Shown: positions 44,818 to 58,249, counted from the first letter of the stretch. The stretch: 64,000 bases of DNA from Photobacterium sp. Ph5 (GCF_022129445.1 NZ_JADQAQ010000005.1:11322-75321), one strand, 5' to 3'. Notes: generated by a model not told the origin, from the sequence alone. Numbers and translations: made by a program.

Positions 44818-47800
44818 GTGAAACAGTTTAAACTAAGTAAAATAACACTATTAATCATTACGGCGTTGCCTTTAATTGCTCAAGCTCAATCTGTAAATAC
44901 GTCAGAAAACTCATCAACAATCGATTCTGAGCTGATATTAATTAGCTCAGAATCTACCGATGTTAAAACCGATATTCACACACAGAAAGATAACTCCCGC
45001 ATATATTTAGATGAAGGTGCGATCTGGGCTACCCGGGACATTACCAAATTTTCACCTGTGCTTAATATTGATCTCAGTGATGAGGTTGAAGTTGAACACA
45101 ATAAAGTGACAGATAGCCTTCGATTTAATATCCAAACTAATTACTCTCATTACATTAAGCGTTGGCAGCTTGCGGTATACCGTGGCAAAGATCGCCATTT
45201 ATCTCAGCCATTAAAAGTGCTGACTGGTGATGAACTGAGTAATGATTTTGATATTGAATGGGACGGAAAAACTGAAACGAACTATCAGTTTAAAGCTGGG
45301 GAGCAACTGATCTTTAGGCTCAAGGTTTGGGATAAAGATAATAATATGGATGTATCGACACTCGGTGTTACCGATTTGGTTCATGCTGATAAACAAGTGG
45401 AAATCGATAAACTTGATAATGATGACAACAATGAAAAGCGCACTTATGGTCGTGCAACATTGATGCGTCATAACATTCCCACGTCTTCAGGCATGGCAAA
45501 AATGATGGGCACGGGGCTAAAGGGCGTTGATACTGTCACCATTGGTGAAGATGAATACACGGTGGAAGATGGCAAATTATATGTAGAAAAGTATTTGCCA
45601 ACAGATGCCTACATGTTCCCAGTGAAAGTGAAATATGACGATGGCAAAGAGCGTGACTACCAGCTATTTGTTCGTATTCCTGATACTTACTATGCTCAAG
45701 CTGGTTTAGTGGATCTGTATTTTGGTAAAAACCATGTTTCCGGTAATAAAGATGTGCTGGGCGTGGATGATCAATACCAAGGTGATATTTATAACCGAGG
45801 TCGCTTAGCCTATTTCGGTCAAGGTAAGTTTGGCGACAAGCTTCAGGTTGTTGCCCATGTTGATACCAAAGAATCAGCGTTAAAAGATATGTTCAAACAT
45901 CCGTTTGCCGCAGACGACACAACGGTATTTGATATCTTAGACGATGACGACGAAATGTATTACGGCAACTATGGTGATGAAGCCAATATTGAAAAAGTCG
46001 TTAATACAAAAGGTAAAGTCTATCTGGATGTGCAATATGACAAATCCAGTGCCATGTGGGGTAATTTCAATACTGGGTTAACTGGTACTGAAAATGCAGA
46101 CTACAGCCGTAGCTTATATGGTTTTAAAGGGGATTATCGTACGCGTCAAACCACGTCATTTGGTGATGATCGTCTTGCTGTCACCGCTTTTGCTTCACAG
46201 GCCGATACGCTTTCTTCACATGATGAATTCTTAGGTACTGGTGGTAGCTTATACAGCACTCGTCACGGTGAAATTGTACCTGGCAGCGACAAAGTCACTC
46301 TCGTTGTGCGTAACAGTAAAACAGGTGTTGTGGAAAGCCGTAAAACCTTGCAATCGGGTCGTGATTACACCATTAACCCGTTCCAAGGTCGTATTGTACT
46401 GAATAAACCATTAAGTCAGCAGTCACAATCTGGTGGTGATGGAGTATTAGATTCATCAACCAATAACGATCTCGAAAACTACTTATCGGTTGATTATGAA
46501 TATGTGCCAAACGGTAGCGAAGCACTAGAGCAAATGACTACGGGTGGACGTGTTAAAGGCTGGCTTACTGATAACATTGCCCTTGGTAGTACCTATGTTC
46601 AAGAGCAAAAAGATAATCAGAATTATCAATTATCAGGGGCTGACTTAACCTTAAAAGCCACTGAAGGGAGCTATTTAACGGCGGAATTTTCTCACTCTGA
46701 AGGGCAGCAAACTGACAGTAATTATTTGTCAAAAGATGGTGGTTTAAGCTTCGATAAAATTGAAAACACCGATCCAAGCGCAAAACGTCAAGGTGATATG
46801 ATCCAAGTACATGCAGTCGCGAGTTTGTACGATCTTATGCCTGATACCTTTGGTGCTGTCGGTAACGATATTGAAGCTTGGTATCGTGATAAAGATTTAG
46901 GTTATTCCTATGCCAGCCAAGACGATAACTTGGCACAGTTAGCTTATGGCTCGAAGCTACGTTTGCAGTTTGGCGATCGAACACAATTAACTACTCGATT
47001 TGATCATTTAGATGAGCAAGACAGCAGCGGTAAAACAGTTACTGATACCGAACGTGTTGAAGTTGAAGGTCAATACCGAATTACCGATCATTTAAAAATT
47101 GCCACAGCTGGTCGTCATGTCAATGAGCTTAATAATGACGATCAGCAAAGCTCTGGTGATTTGGTAGGCGTTCGTGCCGATTATGAATTTAACGATGACA
47201 ATAGTGTTTACGTTAAAGGGCAGAAAACCGTTAATGCTAGTCAGAGTTTTGATCAGGACGATAGCGTAGCTGTTGGGGCTGAGTTTGCACTGAATGATGA
47301 TTGGACGCTATCCGGTGAATATGCCACGGGTGATCGCGGCGATTCACTGCAAGCGAAAGTGGATTACCAAGTTAACGATTACTACTCTACTTACGCGAGT
47401 TATATCCAAGAAGATTACGATAACGAAAACAATATTGTCTTTGGTCAGAAAGCGGATCTCACCGATACCTTGTCGTTCTATCAAGAAAATCAGTTTGTGG
47501 ATGATAACAATGGCAAAGGTAAAGTGAACTCGTTTGGCTTTGATTATGATGTTAATGATGACGTTGACGCAGGTATTGCCTTTGAAAAGAGTAACTTAAA
47601 AAGCACAGATAATGGTGATATTGAGCGAAGTGGGATTAGTGTTTATACCTCGGTTGATAAAGACGATTACAGCTTAAAGAATAAAGTGGAATACCGTGTC
47701 GATAAAGGTGATAGCAAAGTCACTCAATTTGTTACCACTAACCGTTATGTTCATCACCTTAGCGATGAATACACCTTGTTTGGTAAGTTTAATTACTCGA

Positions 47801-48357
47801 AATCTAAAGATGAAACCAAAAACGAAGTCGTTGAACGCTACACAGAAAGTAGTGTGGGTTTAGCTTATCGTCCTATTTTTAATGATCGCTTGAACTTCTT
47901 AACTCGTTACACCTATTTAGAAGATTACGATCAAACTGACCGTTCCAAAGAGCAAGATACCAATAATGAGAAGAGCCATATTGTTGAAGGTGAAACGATT
48001 TATTCGGTTAATGCCCATGTTGATCTTGGTTTGAAAGGGGCTTACAAGAAAAAATCTGAGCTTTATAAACGTAAAGACACTAGTGATGTGCCCGTAAAGA
48101 ACGAGATCTTCCTAACTGGTGTCAGTGCCAGCTATAAAGTGATGAAAGACTGGGATGTATCTGGTGAGTATCACTGGAAAAAAGATCGTGTGACCGATGA
48201 TTTAGAGCAAGGTGCATTAGTGTCTGTGAATAAACATATTAATGATAATGTGAAAATTGGTGTGGGTTATAACTTTTCTAAATTTGATGATGATTTAGTA
48301 CATAACGATGATTACAACGCGAAAGGCGTCTTCATTAACTTAGTAGGTAAATTCTAA
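44818..48357 (+). CDS. Outer-membrane beta-barrel partner of the DUF11 exoprotein (1179 aa)
   Basis: The product has a signal peptide (MKQFKLSKITLLIITALPLIAQA). A periplasmic-type N-terminal region of about 250 residues follows, including a FlgD/Ig-like stretch (IEWDGKTETNYQFKAGEQLIFRLKVWD). About 850 residues of alternating beta strands rich in Tyr, Asp and Asn come next, and the C-terminus is FINLVGKF, ending in Phe as in BAM-assembled barrels. The phrase DEFLGTGGSLYSTRHGEIVPG, followed by a GRDYTINPFQGRI block, resembles the barrel part of single-chain DUF11/OmpA proteins as I recall them. GTG at 44818 is chosen for its AGAGG site; the frame is open slightly upstream. Its stop overlaps the lipoprotein gene (TAATG). 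It could be exporter, anchor or receptor of the giant protein. Confidence 0.8.
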   Translation: MKQFKLSKITLLIITALPLIAQAQSVNTSENSSTIDSELILISSESTDVKTDIHTQKDNSRIYLDEGAIWATRDITKFSPVLNIDLSDEVEVEHNKVTDSLRFNIQTNYSHYIKRWQLAVYRGKDRHLSQPLKVLTGDELSNDFDIEWDGKTETNYQFKAGEQLIFRLKVWDKDNNMDVSTLGVTDLVHADKQVEIDKLDNDDNNEKRTYGRATLMRHNIPTSSGMAKMMGTGLKGVDTVTIGEDEYTVEDGKLYVEKYLPTDAYMFPVKVKYDDGKERDYQLFVRIPDTYYAQAGLVDLYFGKNHVSGNKDVLGVDDQYQGDIYNRGRLAYFGQGKFGDKLQVVAHVDTKESALKDMFKHPFAADDTTVFDILDDDDEMYYGNYGDEANIEKVVNTKGKVYLDVQYDKSSAMWGNFNTGLTGTENADYSRSLYGFKGDYRTRQTTSFGDDRLAVTAFASQADTLSSHDEFLGTGGSLYSTRHGEIVPGSDKVTLVVRNSKTGVVESRKTLQSGRDYTINPFQGRIVLNKPLSQQSQSGGDGVLDSSTNNDLENYLSVDYEYVPNGSEALEQMTTGGRVKGWLTDNIALGSTYVQEQKDNQNYQLSGADLTLKATEGSYLTAEFSHSEGQQTDSNYLSKDGGLSFDKIENTDPSAKRQGDMIQVHAVASLYDLMPDTFGAVGNDIEAWYRDKDLGYSYASQDDNLAQLAYGSKLRLQFGDRTQLTTRFDHLDEQDSSGKTVTDTERVEVEGQYRITDHLKIATAGRHVNELNNDDQQSSGDLVGVRADYEFNDDNSVYVKGQKTVNASQSFDQDDSVAVGAEFALNDDWTLSGEYATGDRGDSLQAKVDYQVNDYYSTYASYIQEDYDNENNIVFGQKADLTDTLSFYQENQFVDDNNGKGKVNSFGFDYDVNDDVDAGIAFEKSNLKSTDNGDIERSGISVYTSVDKDDYSLKNKVEYRVDKGDSKVTQFVTTNRYVHHLSDEYTLFGKFNYSKSKDETKNEVVERYTESSVGLAYRPIFNDRLNFLTRYTYLEDYDQTDRSKEQDTNNEKSHIVEGETIYSVNAHVDLGLKGAYKKKSELYKRKDTSDVPVKNEIFLTGVSASYKVMKDWDVSGEYHWKKDRVTDDLEQGALVSVNKHINDNVKIGVGYNFSKFDDDLVHNDDYNAKGVFINLVGKF

Positions 48358-48857
48358 TGAAAAAATCACTCTTCGTATTATGTTTATTAGCGTTATTGAG
48401 TGGTTGCTCAACGGATACTTATGTTAGCCAAGAAAACATCAATAAGTTTGATGATCTCACTGTGAAGAAGTTTTTAATTGCAGAGCTTAAGCCGAAAACA
48501 ATAGCGGAAGATAAGAAGATATACTTGTCTTTGATCTCGCATTTTGACTTTGATAAAGCGGTTTTAAAACCACAAGACATTAAAGAGTTAGATGACTTTA
48601 TAGCTAAAATCCAGTCACTTTCAGGTGATATATTAATTGCAGGTCATACCGACTATCAAGGTAGTGATAGCTATAATGAAGCTTTATCGCTGCGTCGCTC
48701 ACATGCGATTGAAAGCTATTTAAAAGCGCGAATTGATGAAAGTCATTATCATTTTGAAGTGAAATATTTTGGCGAGAAGAATCCCATCGTGAAAGGGCAC
48801 AGCTTAAAAGCCAATGCATTGAACCGTCGTGGTTTGGTGATGTTCACGGAAGTCTAA
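48357..48857 (+). CDS. OmpA-like peptidoglycan-binding lipoprotein
   Basis: The 166-residue product has a lipoprotein signal (LLALLSGC, lipidated Cys17) and an OmpA C-terminal domain of about 110 residues. Its features are FDFDKAVLKPQDIKELDDF and the peptidoglycan-binding stretch GHTDYQGSDSYNEALSLRR with the conserved Asp and Arg. It resembles Pal but lies in the barrel operon (1-nt overlap), so it probably ties the barrel to the cell wall. A strong terminator follows. Confidence 0.9.
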   Translation: MKKSLFVLCLLALLSGCSTDTYVSQENINKFDDLTVKKFLIAELKPKTIAEDKKIYLSLISHFDFDKAVLKPQDIKELDDFIAKIQSLSGDILIAGHTDYQGSDSYNEALSLRRSHAIESYLKARIDESHYHFEVKYFGEKNPIVKGHSLKANALNRRGLVMFTEV

Positions 48858-48877
48858 TCGATAAATTCGAGATAAAG

Positions 48878-48914
48878 AAAAGGCGAGAAAGGTAACCCTT
48901 CTCGCCTTTTTAAT
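48878..48914. terminator. Bidirectional terminator of the OmpA-like and purB genes
   Basis: AAAAGGCGAGAA / TTCTCGCCTTTT stem with a 9-nt loop; T run on the plus side and complementary T run on the minus side. It separates the convergent lipoprotein gene and purB. Confidence 0.95.
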
Positions 48915-48930
48915 TCCGTTTGTAGCGAAA

Positions 48931-50346
<1,416 letters not shown>

Positions 50347-50395
50347 CTAGGGGGTTAGCCAAAGCTAGATGTTATGAATATTTACATCGTCGCTT

Positions 50396-51013
50396 TTAGT
50401 TTCGAGCAAGCAAGATTTTTGCTTGCTCGATCATTTGTTTACGACCAAACAAGAGGTGGCGACGTTTACCACCGACTTGACGCCAAAGTACCGCACCACG
50501 AACAGCTGCAAGTAACAACGCACGCACTTTATGTTGTACGTGAGATTGTTGTAGCTGCGCAGGTGTGCCTGATACCTGAATACGAGGGCCAAGAGGGCTA
50601 ATAATATCAAGGTAAACGCTCGCGATATTACTTAGCATCTGCTCGTCAAGTAGCTCGAAATGATCACGTTGACGTTTAAGCATATCAATACGATCCCCAA
50701 GCTGTGACATGCTATCTCGACGGCTTTCCAACTTACGTTCTAGTGCCATTACGCTGACTAAGTAGCGAGTAATTTCGCTACCTGACGTGCTATTGTCGAT
50801 ATCACGTACCATGGACTCTAAGCCCATACGTAGGTTTTCTTCATTTCCATATACAGCAATGGTATTGTTTGGTGTTGTCTCAACAATACTATTTAATGTT
50901 GCGGCTAGAATATCGTTGTCACAGCTACCATTTTTGGCAACTTCCTGTACTAGTTTTACCGCTTGGCAAATACCAGCAAAAGCGATTGTTCGGTCATAAA
51001 CAGTGTAAGCCAC
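50396..51013 (-). CDS. hflD: High-frequency lysogenization protein HflD homolog
   Basis: HflD is a small helical membrane-associated protein first found through its effect on lambda CII in E. coli; its cellular role is unclear. The 205-residue product starts [22 protein letters not shown] and shows the family pattern [16 protein letters not shown] and [10 protein letters not shown]. Length fits E. coli HflD (213). It lies 14 bp after mnmA and about 97 bp before purB, the conserved mnmA-hflD-purB order. Confidence 0.95.
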   Translation of the reverse strand: MAYTVYDRTIAFAGICQAVKLVQEVAKNGSCDNDILAATLNSIVETTPNNTIAVYGNEENLRMGLESMVRDIDNSTSGSEITRYLVSVMALERKLESRRDSMSQLGDRIDMLKRQRDHFELLDEQMLSNIASVYLDIISPLGPRIQVSGTPAQLQQSHVQHKVRALLLAAVRGAVLWRQVGGKRRHLLFGRKQMIEQAKILLARN

Positions 51014-51027
51014 GGGTGAAAACTCCT

Positions 51028-52158
<1,131 letters not shown>

Positions 52159-52361
52159 CTAATTTAGTGTTAAGGGCGTAATTCTAACAGAAAGCATTGA
52201 GCTGAAACAGATCGAGAGCAGAATCACACTTCAATAAATAAGTGACATAACTTTGTGTGTTAGGTGTAAACTAAAACACCCTCAAAAAAACACTTTAAAT
52301 ACAATAAGTAATGATAAAAGTCACCAATAAAAAAGAGGGTGTATGTTTAGATTTAAACCCA

Positions 52362-52377
52362 ACGCAAACGTTTGCTA
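52362..52377. promoter_or_regulatory. PurR operator
   Basis: ACGCAAACGTTTGCTA matches the PurR consensus ACGCAAACGTTTGCGT at 14 of 16 positions. It lies upstream of mnmA-hflD-purB, and purB is a PurR-repressed gene in E. coli, so purine repression of the whole unit is likely. Confidence 0.8.
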
Positions 52378-52459
52378 TTTGTTTGGATGATAATAGATAT
52401 AGTGATGAATGTGTAGTTTTTTTAGTAGGAAAGAGTGTTTTACATTTTGAATAATAATT

Positions 52460-52490
52460 TGTGTGTTCCTTTTTATAAAAGAAACACACA
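52460..52490 (-). terminator. Possible terminator of rluE
   Basis: TGTGTGTTCCTTTT / AAAAGAAACACACA forms a 14-bp stem with one mismatch, 15 nt after the rluE stop. The following minus-strand stretch (AATTATTATT) is only moderately T-rich, so termination may be incomplete. Confidence 0.5.
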
Positions 52491-52504
52491 GATCAAACGC
52501 AGAG

Positions 52505-53155
52505 TTAGACTGGGGACGTTGTTGTAAGGGGGACTTCACGCCATTCACCTGGGGCTAAATCATCAACCGTCCATTGTGCCATTTGATAGCGAATTAGACG
52601 CAATGTTGGATAACCGATATGGGCAGTCATACGACGAACTTGGCGATTACGCCCTTCTTTTAATGTAATAGCAAGCCAGGTTGTTGGAATGTTTTTACGT
52701 TCACGAATCGGCGGATTGCGATCCCATACTGTGGGGGACTCAATGACTTCGACACCAGCGGGTAATGTCATACCATCTTTTAATTCTACGCCATCACGTA
52801 AAGCTTGTAGATCAGCTTCAGCAGGTATGCCTTCAACTTGTACCCAATATACTTTTGCTTGCTTTGATTTAGGTTGAGTTAACCGTGCTTGTAAAACACC
52901 ATCATTGGTTAGAACTAATAAACCTTCACTGTCTTTATCTAAGCGCCCAGCAGGGTAAACATCTTTTACTGGAATGAAATCTGCGAGGGTGCTATCGCCC
53001 GGTTCGCCCGAAAATTGAGTCAGAGTATTAAAGGGTTTGTTAAATAAAATGATCTTTTGTGGGCCGCGAGATCGTTTCGGTTTATTTAATTTTCTTGATG
53101 CCCTGCGCTCATTATTGGCACGTTTAGGTTGACGAATCGTGGTATTTGGCTTCAT
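52505..53155 (-). CDS. rluE: 23S rRNA pseudouridine synthase RluE (RsuA family)
   Basis: RluE makes pseudouridine 2457 in 23S rRNA. The 216-residue product has a basic N-terminus, then [15 protein letters not shown], the catalytic motif [19 protein letters not shown] with the essential Asp, and [22 protein letters not shown]. There is no S4 domain, as in RluE. Start at 53155 ([12 protein letters not shown]) is preferred; the longer frame begins with a hydrophobic stretch foreign to the family. Divergent from icd, the E. coli arrangement. Confidence 0.93.
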   Translation of the reverse strand: MKPNTTIRQPKRANNERRASRKLNKPKRSRGPQKIILFNKPFNTLTQFSGEPGDSTLADFIPVKDVYPAGRLDKDSEGLLVLTNDGVLQARLTQPKSKQAKVYWVQVEGIPAEADLQALRDGVELKDGMTLPAGVEVIESPTVWDRNPPIRERKNIPTTWLAITLKEGRNRQVRRMTAHIGYPTLRLIRYQMAQWTVDDLAPGEWREVPLTTTSPV

Positions 53156-53295
53156 AAATACTGCCGTAATGGAGATTTGTAATATAGACAGGCCTATTAT
53201 ACGCGAAAATAACACAATTGGCGTGTCGTTAAAATTTCAAGTATGATTTGCTCGCATCTTACAAAAAGATAACAAATGGACGCTAGGAGATTAAA

Positions 53296-54549
53296 ATGGA
53301 TAGTAAAGTAGTTGTACCAGTTGAAGGTCAGAAAATTACCCTAGATTCTGATGGCAAATTGGTCGTTCCTAACAACCCAGTCATTCCTTATATTGAAGGT
53401 GATGGTATTGGTGTTGATGTAAGCCCTGCAATGATTAAAGTTGTAGATGCAGCTGTAAAGAAAGCCTATGCTGGCGATCGTAAAATTGAGTGGATGGAAA
53501 TCTACACAGGTGAGAAGTCGACGCAAATTTACGGTGAAGATGCTTGGTTACCTCAAGAAACATTAGACTTTATCCGTGACTATAAAGTAGCGATTAAAGG
53601 CCCACTGACAACGCCTGTTGGCGGTGGTATTCGCTCACTGAATGTAGCATTACGCCAAGAGCTAGATTTATACATCTGTGCTCGTCCTGTTCGCTACTTT
53701 GATGGTGTTCCAAGCCCACTTAAGCAACCAGAGCTAACTGACATGGTTATTTACCGTGAAAACTCTGAAGATATCTATGCGGGTGTTGAATTCCAAGCAG
53801 GTACTGCTGAAGCGGATAAAGTGATTAAATTCCTACAAGAAGAAATGGGTGCAACTAAAATCCGTTTCCCACAACAATGTGGTGTAGGTATCAAACCTGT
53901 ATCTGAAGAAGGTACTAAGCGTTTAGTTCGTGCTGCAATTCAATACACAATCGATAACGATCGTGACTCACTAACATTGGTACACAAAGGTAACATCATG
54001 AAGTTCACCGAAGGTGCCTTCAAAGATTGGGGTTACGAAGTTGCACTACAAGAGTTTGGTGCTGAACTACTTGATGGCGGCCCATGGATGACTTTAAAGA
54101 ATCCAAATACGGGTAAAGAAATCGTCGTTAAAGATTGTATTGCTGATGCATTCTTGCAGCAAATTCTACTTCGTCCTGCTGAGTACGATGTAATTGCAAC
54201 AATGAACCTTAACGGTGACTACGTATCTGATGCACTAGCGGCACAGGTTGGTGGTATCGGTATTGCACCTGGCGCTAACATCGGTGATGGTATTGCACTG
54301 TTTGAAGCAACGCACGGTACTGCACCTAAGTACGCAGGCCAGGATAAAGTAAACCCTGGTTCACTGATCCTTTCTGCTGAAATGATGCTGCGTCACCTAG
54401 GTTGGGTTGAAGCTGCAGATCTAATTATCAGTTCAATGGAAGCGGCAATTAGCAATAAAACAGTAACTTATGATTTTGAGCGTTTAATGGATGGCGCAAC
54501 ACTACGTAAGTGTTCTGAATTTGCTGATGATATGATTGAACAAATGTAA
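53296..54549 (+). CDS. icd: Isocitrate dehydrogenase (NADP+)
   Basis: Icd oxidises isocitrate to 2-oxoglutarate in the TCA cycle. The 417-residue product closely resembles the E. coli enzyme (416). It has [13 protein letters not shown] near residue 115 with the substrate-binding serine that AceK phosphorylates, [11 protein letters not shown] near 160, the metal ligands in [17 protein letters not shown], and the NADP site [14 protein letters not shown] precedes the ATG. Monocistronic, followed by a strong terminator. Confidence 0.98.
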   Translation: MDSKVVVPVEGQKITLDSDGKLVVPNNPVIPYIEGDGIGVDVSPAMIKVVDAAVKKAYAGDRKIEWMEIYTGEKSTQIYGEDAWLPQETLDFIRDYKVAIKGPLTTPVGGGIRSLNVALRQELDLYICARPVRYFDGVPSPLKQPELTDMVIYRENSEDIYAGVEFQAGTAEADKVIKFLQEEMGATKIRFPQQCGVGIKPVSEEGTKRLVRAAIQYTIDNDRDSLTLVHKGNIMKFTEGAFKDWGYEVALQEFGAELLDGGPWMTLKNPNTGKEIVVKDCIADAFLQQILLRPAEYDVIATMNLNGDYVSDALAAQVGGIGIAPGANIGDGIALFEATHGTAPKYAGQDKVNPGSLILSAEMMLRHLGWVEAADLIISSMEAAISNKTVTYDFERLMDGATLRKCSEFADDMIEQM

Positions 54550-54572
54550 TTGACTCCTTGCATTATAGATAT

Positions 54573-54597
54573 GAGCCCAGCATTGCTGGGCTTTTTT
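54573..54597 (+). terminator. Terminator of icd
   Basis: GCCCAGC-ATT-GCTGGGC stem followed by six T, about 25 nt after the stop. Confidence 0.95.
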
Positions 54598-54969
54598 GTG
54601 TGCAATTAGTACAGCTTGTCTGCTAATCAAGCATTTAGATGAATAGTTCGTGCTGAAGATCTCAAAGGTGATATTTGACCATAATTCAATGGTTTTCATC
54701 GTTAATTATTTCGCATATGATAAAAATAAAGAGAGGTAATTGTTAATAATATGTTTGAATTTTACTTGTGGTAGGGATTTTTTGATTATTCACTATTTAT
54801 TCAAAAGTATTGAGTAATATTCGTTTCTACATCACAAGGTTAGCGAATAATCATGCGATAGGCGTACTTTTAATGTTCATTGAGTCAGTTGGCCATAGAC
54901 AAGTAAACACATTATTATTATTGTTTATTAGTAATGCTGTAGATGTTGAGATAGAAGGGAATATCAAGA
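54598..54969. other. Gap between icd and cspD
   Basis: AT-rich DNA between two convergent genes. No frame with a plausible ribosome-binding site or product is seen. It could carry a small RNA, but nothing in the sequence shows one. Confidence 0.5.
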
Positions 54970-54970
54970 A

Positions 54971-54999
54971 AAATTAAAGGCGAGCGGTACTCACCTTTA
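54971..54999 (-). terminator. Terminator of cspD
   Basis: On the minus strand AAAGGTGAG-(5 nt)-CTCGCCTTT, then AATTTTTC, about 25 nt after the cspD stop. One internal mismatch. Confidence 0.75.
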
Positions 55000-55025
55000 T
55001 TATACACAATGTGGTAGATACAAGA

Positions 55026-55247
55026 TTACTTAGCTTCATCACCTTCAGCGAGGACGATTTCGCTAGCATGATAGCCTTTAGGGCCAGTTTGCACTTCATA
55101 GTTAACTTGTTGTCCTGCCTTAAGTGTTCTGTATCCTTCCATCTGGATTGTAGAGTAGTGGGCGAAGATATCATCTTCTCCATCCTCAGGGCAGATGAAA
55201 CCAAATCCTTTGGCGTTATTGAACCATTTCACTGTACCTGTTGCCAT
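55026..55247 (-). CDS. cspD: Cold-shock-domain protein CspD
   Basis: CspD is a single-stranded-nucleic-acid-binding protein that in E. coli inhibits replication in stationary or starved cells. The 73-residue product has the RNP1-type motif KGFGFICPEDGEDDIFAH (RNP1 KGFGFI, RNP2 DIFAHY) after MATGTVKWFNNA. The CspD assignment rather than another Csp rests on its place next to clpS-clpA, divergent from them, and on length. ATG 55247 follows GAGGG. Confidence 0.93.
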   Translation of the reverse strand: MATGTVKWFNNAKGFGFICPEDGEDDIFAHYSTIQMEGYRTLKAGQQVNYEVQTGPKGYHASEIVLAEGDEAK

Positions 55248-55471
55248 GCTATTACATCCCTCTTGCATTCAACTTCCATTTGGCATTAGTTATATACCAA
55301 TATATTTGATAATTTGCATACTAATGCGTTTTGATGCAGATTATATCTACTACAGGTAACACTTTAGTAAAAAGAGCAAGTCAGTCAAGTGTTCTTTGTA
55401 ACATTTTGATAAAATCTTTTTTGTTGGCTTCGCTATAGCCAGCTTGTGAACTAATGAACTAAGATGAAACT

Positions 55472-55792
55472 ATGAGTAAGTTATACGAATGGATTAGCCC
55501 TGACTCCGATATTTTAGAAGAGGAAGAGATTCAGGTTAAGCCACCATCGATGTACAAAGTAATTTTAAATAATGATGATTACACCCCGATGGATTTTGTG
55601 ATAGAAGTGTTACAAACTTTCTTCTCCATGGATCTGGAGAAAGCTGCTCAGTTAATGCTCGCTGTGCATTATGAAGGTAAAGCTATTTGTGGAACTTTCA
55701 CGGCAGAAGTAGCAGAAACAAAAGTAGCGCAAGTAATGATGTACGCACGCGAACATGAACATCCGCTGTTGTGTACTATGGAAAAAGCATAA
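55472..55792 (+). CDS. clpS: ClpAP adaptor ClpS
   Basis: ClpS binds proteins with N-degron residues (Leu, Phe, Tyr, Trp) and delivers them to ClpAP. The 106-residue product has the substrate-pocket motif [19 protein letters not shown] and the ClpA-contacting region [21 protein letters not shown]. Length equals E. coli ClpS (106). It precedes clpA by 47 bp; the leucyl/phenylalanyl transferase and Bpt that make N-degrons are also in this window. Confidence 0.97.
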   Translation: MSKLYEWISPDSDILEEEEIQVKPPSMYKVILNNDDYTPMDFVIEVLQTFFSMDLEKAAQLMLAVHYEGKAICGTFTAEVAETKVAQVMMYAREHEHPLLCTMEKA

Positions 55793-55839
55793 TCTTTTTC
55801 CGGCACGCCATTTTTAGTGGTTTTTAGGGGAGGTGCCTT

Positions 55840-58107
55840 ATGCTAAACAAAGAACTTGAAGCGAGCCTAAACGGTGCATTTGCCCGTGCGCGAGAAAAGC
55901 GCCATGAGTTTATGACTGTAGAACATCTATTGATGGCTCTATTAGATAATGTAGCAGCTCAAGAGGCTTTATTAGCGTGCCGCGCTGATTTAGACCAATT
56001 GCGTCGTGAACTTGATTCCTTTATTGAACAAACTACGCCATTAATTCCGGTTGATGATGAAAGCCGTGAAACACAACCTACGCTAAGTTTTCAGCGTGTC
56101 TTACAACGTGCCGTTTTCCATGTTCAGTCATCCGGACGTAGTGAAGTTACGGGTGCTAATGTTCTTGTTGCTATTTTTAGTGAACAAGAGTCTCACGCCG
56201 CTTACCTATTAAAGAAAAGTGATATTAGTCGCCTAGACGTTGTTAATTTTATCTCGCATGGCACTGTTAAAGACAGTGATAATGATGATGTTAATTCATC
56301 AGATATGGGAAATAGCGAAGAACAGCGCGCAGAAGCGAGCTCTGAAGATAAGCTAGAGAACTTTGCAACTAACCTTAACCATCTTGCAAAAGCTGGCGGT
56401 ATTGATCCATTAATTGGGCGAGATAAAGAGTTAGAGCGTACCGTTCAAGTGTTATGCCGTCGTCGTAAAAATAACCCACTATTGGTTGGTGAAGCTGGAG
56501 TCGGTAAAACAGCGATAGCAGAAGGGTTAGCATGGCGTATTGTTGAAGGACAGGTGCCAGAGATTATCAAAGATTGTGTGATCTACTCTCTTGATATTGG
56601 CTCGCTACTCGCGGGAACTAAATATCGTGGTGACTTTGAAAAACGTTTTAAAGGTATTTTAAAGCAGTTAGAAAAAGAAGATCATGCCGTGCTATTTATC
56701 GATGAGATCCACACTATTATTGGTGCCGGTGCTGCATCGGGTGGTCAAGTTGATGCTGCGAACTTAATTAAGCCGTTACTAAGCAGTGGCAAGTTACGTT
56801 GCATGGGGTCAACGACCTATCAAGAGTACAGCAATATTTTTGAGAAAGAGCGTGCACTTTCACGCCGTTTCCAAAAAATTGATGTGATTGAACCATCTCT
56901 TGATGATACAACCAAGATCTTAATGGGCTTGAAGCCGAAATATGAAGCACACCATGAAGTACGTTTTACTAATAAAGCAATTCGTGCAGCAGTAGAGTTA
57001 TCGGCAAAATATATCAATGAACGCCATTTACCAGATAAAGCGATTGATGTGATTGATGAAGCGGGAGCTCGTTGTCGTCTAGCTCCAGCTAACCGTCGTA
57101 AGAAAACGGTGAACGTAGGTGATATTGAAGCCATGATTGCTAAAATGGCACGTATTCCTGAGAAGTCGATTTCATCGAGCGATCGTGATGTACTTCAGCA
57201 TCTTGATGACAAATTGAAGATGCTAGTCTTCGGTCAAGATAATGCAATTGATGTACTTACTGAAGCAATTAAGCTCAGTCGTGCAGGTTTAGGAGCTGAG
57301 AATAAACCGGTAGGTTCTTTCTTGTTTGCAGGCCCTACAGGTGTTGGTAAAACAGAAGTGACTGTTCAGCTTGCACGTACGTTAGGCATTGAGCTGTTAC
57401 GTTTTGATATGTCAGAGTATATGGAGCGTCATACTGTTAGCCGTTTAATCGGTGCTCCTCCTGGTTATGTGGGTTATGACCAAGGTGGTTTATTAACGGA
57501 CGCCGTGATTAAAAATCCACACTCAGTAGTACTACTGGATGAGATTGAAAAAGCACACCCTGATGTATTTAATCTACTACTGCAGGTAATGGATAATGGT
57601 ACGTTAACAGATAATAATGGTCGTAAAGCGGATTTCCGTAATGTGATTTTTGTGATGACGACCAATGCGGGTGTTACCGAGACAGTACGTAAATCTATTG
57701 GCCTTATACAACAAGACCATAGCCATGATGCGATGACTGAAATCAAACGTGTATTTACACCTGAATTCAGAAACCGTTTAGACAATATCATTTGGTTTAA
57801 CCACCTAGAGAAAGATGTTATTGGTCAAGTGGTAGATAAGTTTATTGTTGAACTGCAAGCCCAACTTGATGCGCGTGGTGTATCGATGGAAGTCTCTGAG
57901 CGCGCACGTAACTGGATGTCAGATAAAGGTTATGATAAATCAATGGGTGCTCGTCCGATGGCTCGTGTGATTCAAGATAACTTGAAAAAGCCGCTGGCGA
58001 ATGAATTACTGTTTGGTTGTTTAGTGAATGGTGGTTCTGTACGTGTTGACTTTATTAATGATGAGCTTGATTTCCAATTCAGTAGTGAGATGGAACCTGC
58101 GCATTAG
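55840..58107 (+). CDS. clpA: ATP-dependent Clp protease ATP-binding subunit ClpA
   Basis: ClpA is the AAA+ unfoldase of the ClpAP protease. The 755-residue product has the N-domain ([31 protein letters not shown]) that binds ClpS. AAA-1 has Walker [10 protein letters not shown] near residue 218, and AAA-2 has GPTGVGKTE near 500. The ClpP-docking IGL loop (KSIGLIQQ) lies between motifs of AAA-2. A very strong GGGGAGG site precedes the ATG. Length matches E. coli ClpA (758). Confidence 0.98.
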   Translation: MLNKELEASLNGAFARAREKRHEFMTVEHLLMALLDNVAAQEALLACRADLDQLRRELDSFIEQTTPLIPVDDESRETQPTLSFQRVLQRAVFHVQSSGRSEVTGANVLVAIFSEQESHAAYLLKKSDISRLDVVNFISHGTVKDSDNDDVNSSDMGNSEEQRAEASSEDKLENFATNLNHLAKAGGIDPLIGRDKELERTVQVLCRRRKNNPLLVGEAGVGKTAIAEGLAWRIVEGQVPEIIKDCVIYSLDIGSLLAGTKYRGDFEKRFKGILKQLEKEDHAVLFIDEIHTIIGAGAASGGQVDAANLIKPLLSSGKLRCMGSTTYQEYSNIFEKERALSRRFQKIDVIEPSLDDTTKILMGLKPKYEAHHEVRFTNKAIRAAVELSAKYINERHLPDKAIDVIDEAGARCRLAPANRRKKTVNVGDIEAMIAKMARIPEKSISSSDRDVLQHLDDKLKMLVFGQDNAIDVLTEAIKLSRAGLGAENKPVGSFLFAGPTGVGKTEVTVQLARTLGIELLRFDMSEYMERHTVSRLIGAPPGYVGYDQGGLLTDAVIKNPHSVVLLDEIEKAHPDVFNLLLQVMDNGTLTDNNGRKADFRNVIFVMTTNAGVTETVRKSIGLIQQDHSHDAMTEIKRVFTPEFRNRLDNIIWFNHLEKDVIGQVVDKFIVELQAQLDARGVSMEVSERARNWMSDKGYDKSMGARPMARVIQDNLKKPLANELLFGCLVNGGSVRVDFINDELDFQFSSEMEPAH

Positions 58108-58130
58108 TGATTAAATGCGATAAAACTAGA

Positions 58131-58166
58131 ACGCCGCAGACTATATAAGTCTGCGGCGTTTTTTTA
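58131..58166 (+). terminator. Terminator of clpS-clpA
   Basis: ACGCCGCAGACT / AGTCTGCGGCGT, a 12-bp perfect stem followed by eight T. Confidence 0.97.
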
Positions 58167-58194
58167 TCTACGCAAAAAGATTATTTGATAGATA

Positions 58195-58222
58195 AAATAA
58201 AACCCAGCAATTAGCTGGGTTT
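58195..58222 (-). terminator. Terminator of infA
   Basis: On the minus strand AAACCCAGC-TAATT-GCTGGGTTT followed by TATTTTA, 27 nt after the infA stop. Confidence 0.92.
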
Positions 58223-58249
58223 CACTGCATCGTTAATTTTGAAAGAAAA

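Noticed and set aside
52295-52489. 64-codon minus-strand frame upstream of mnmA
   Set aside because: It covers the PurR box and hairpin arms and has no ribosome-binding site or recognisable product.
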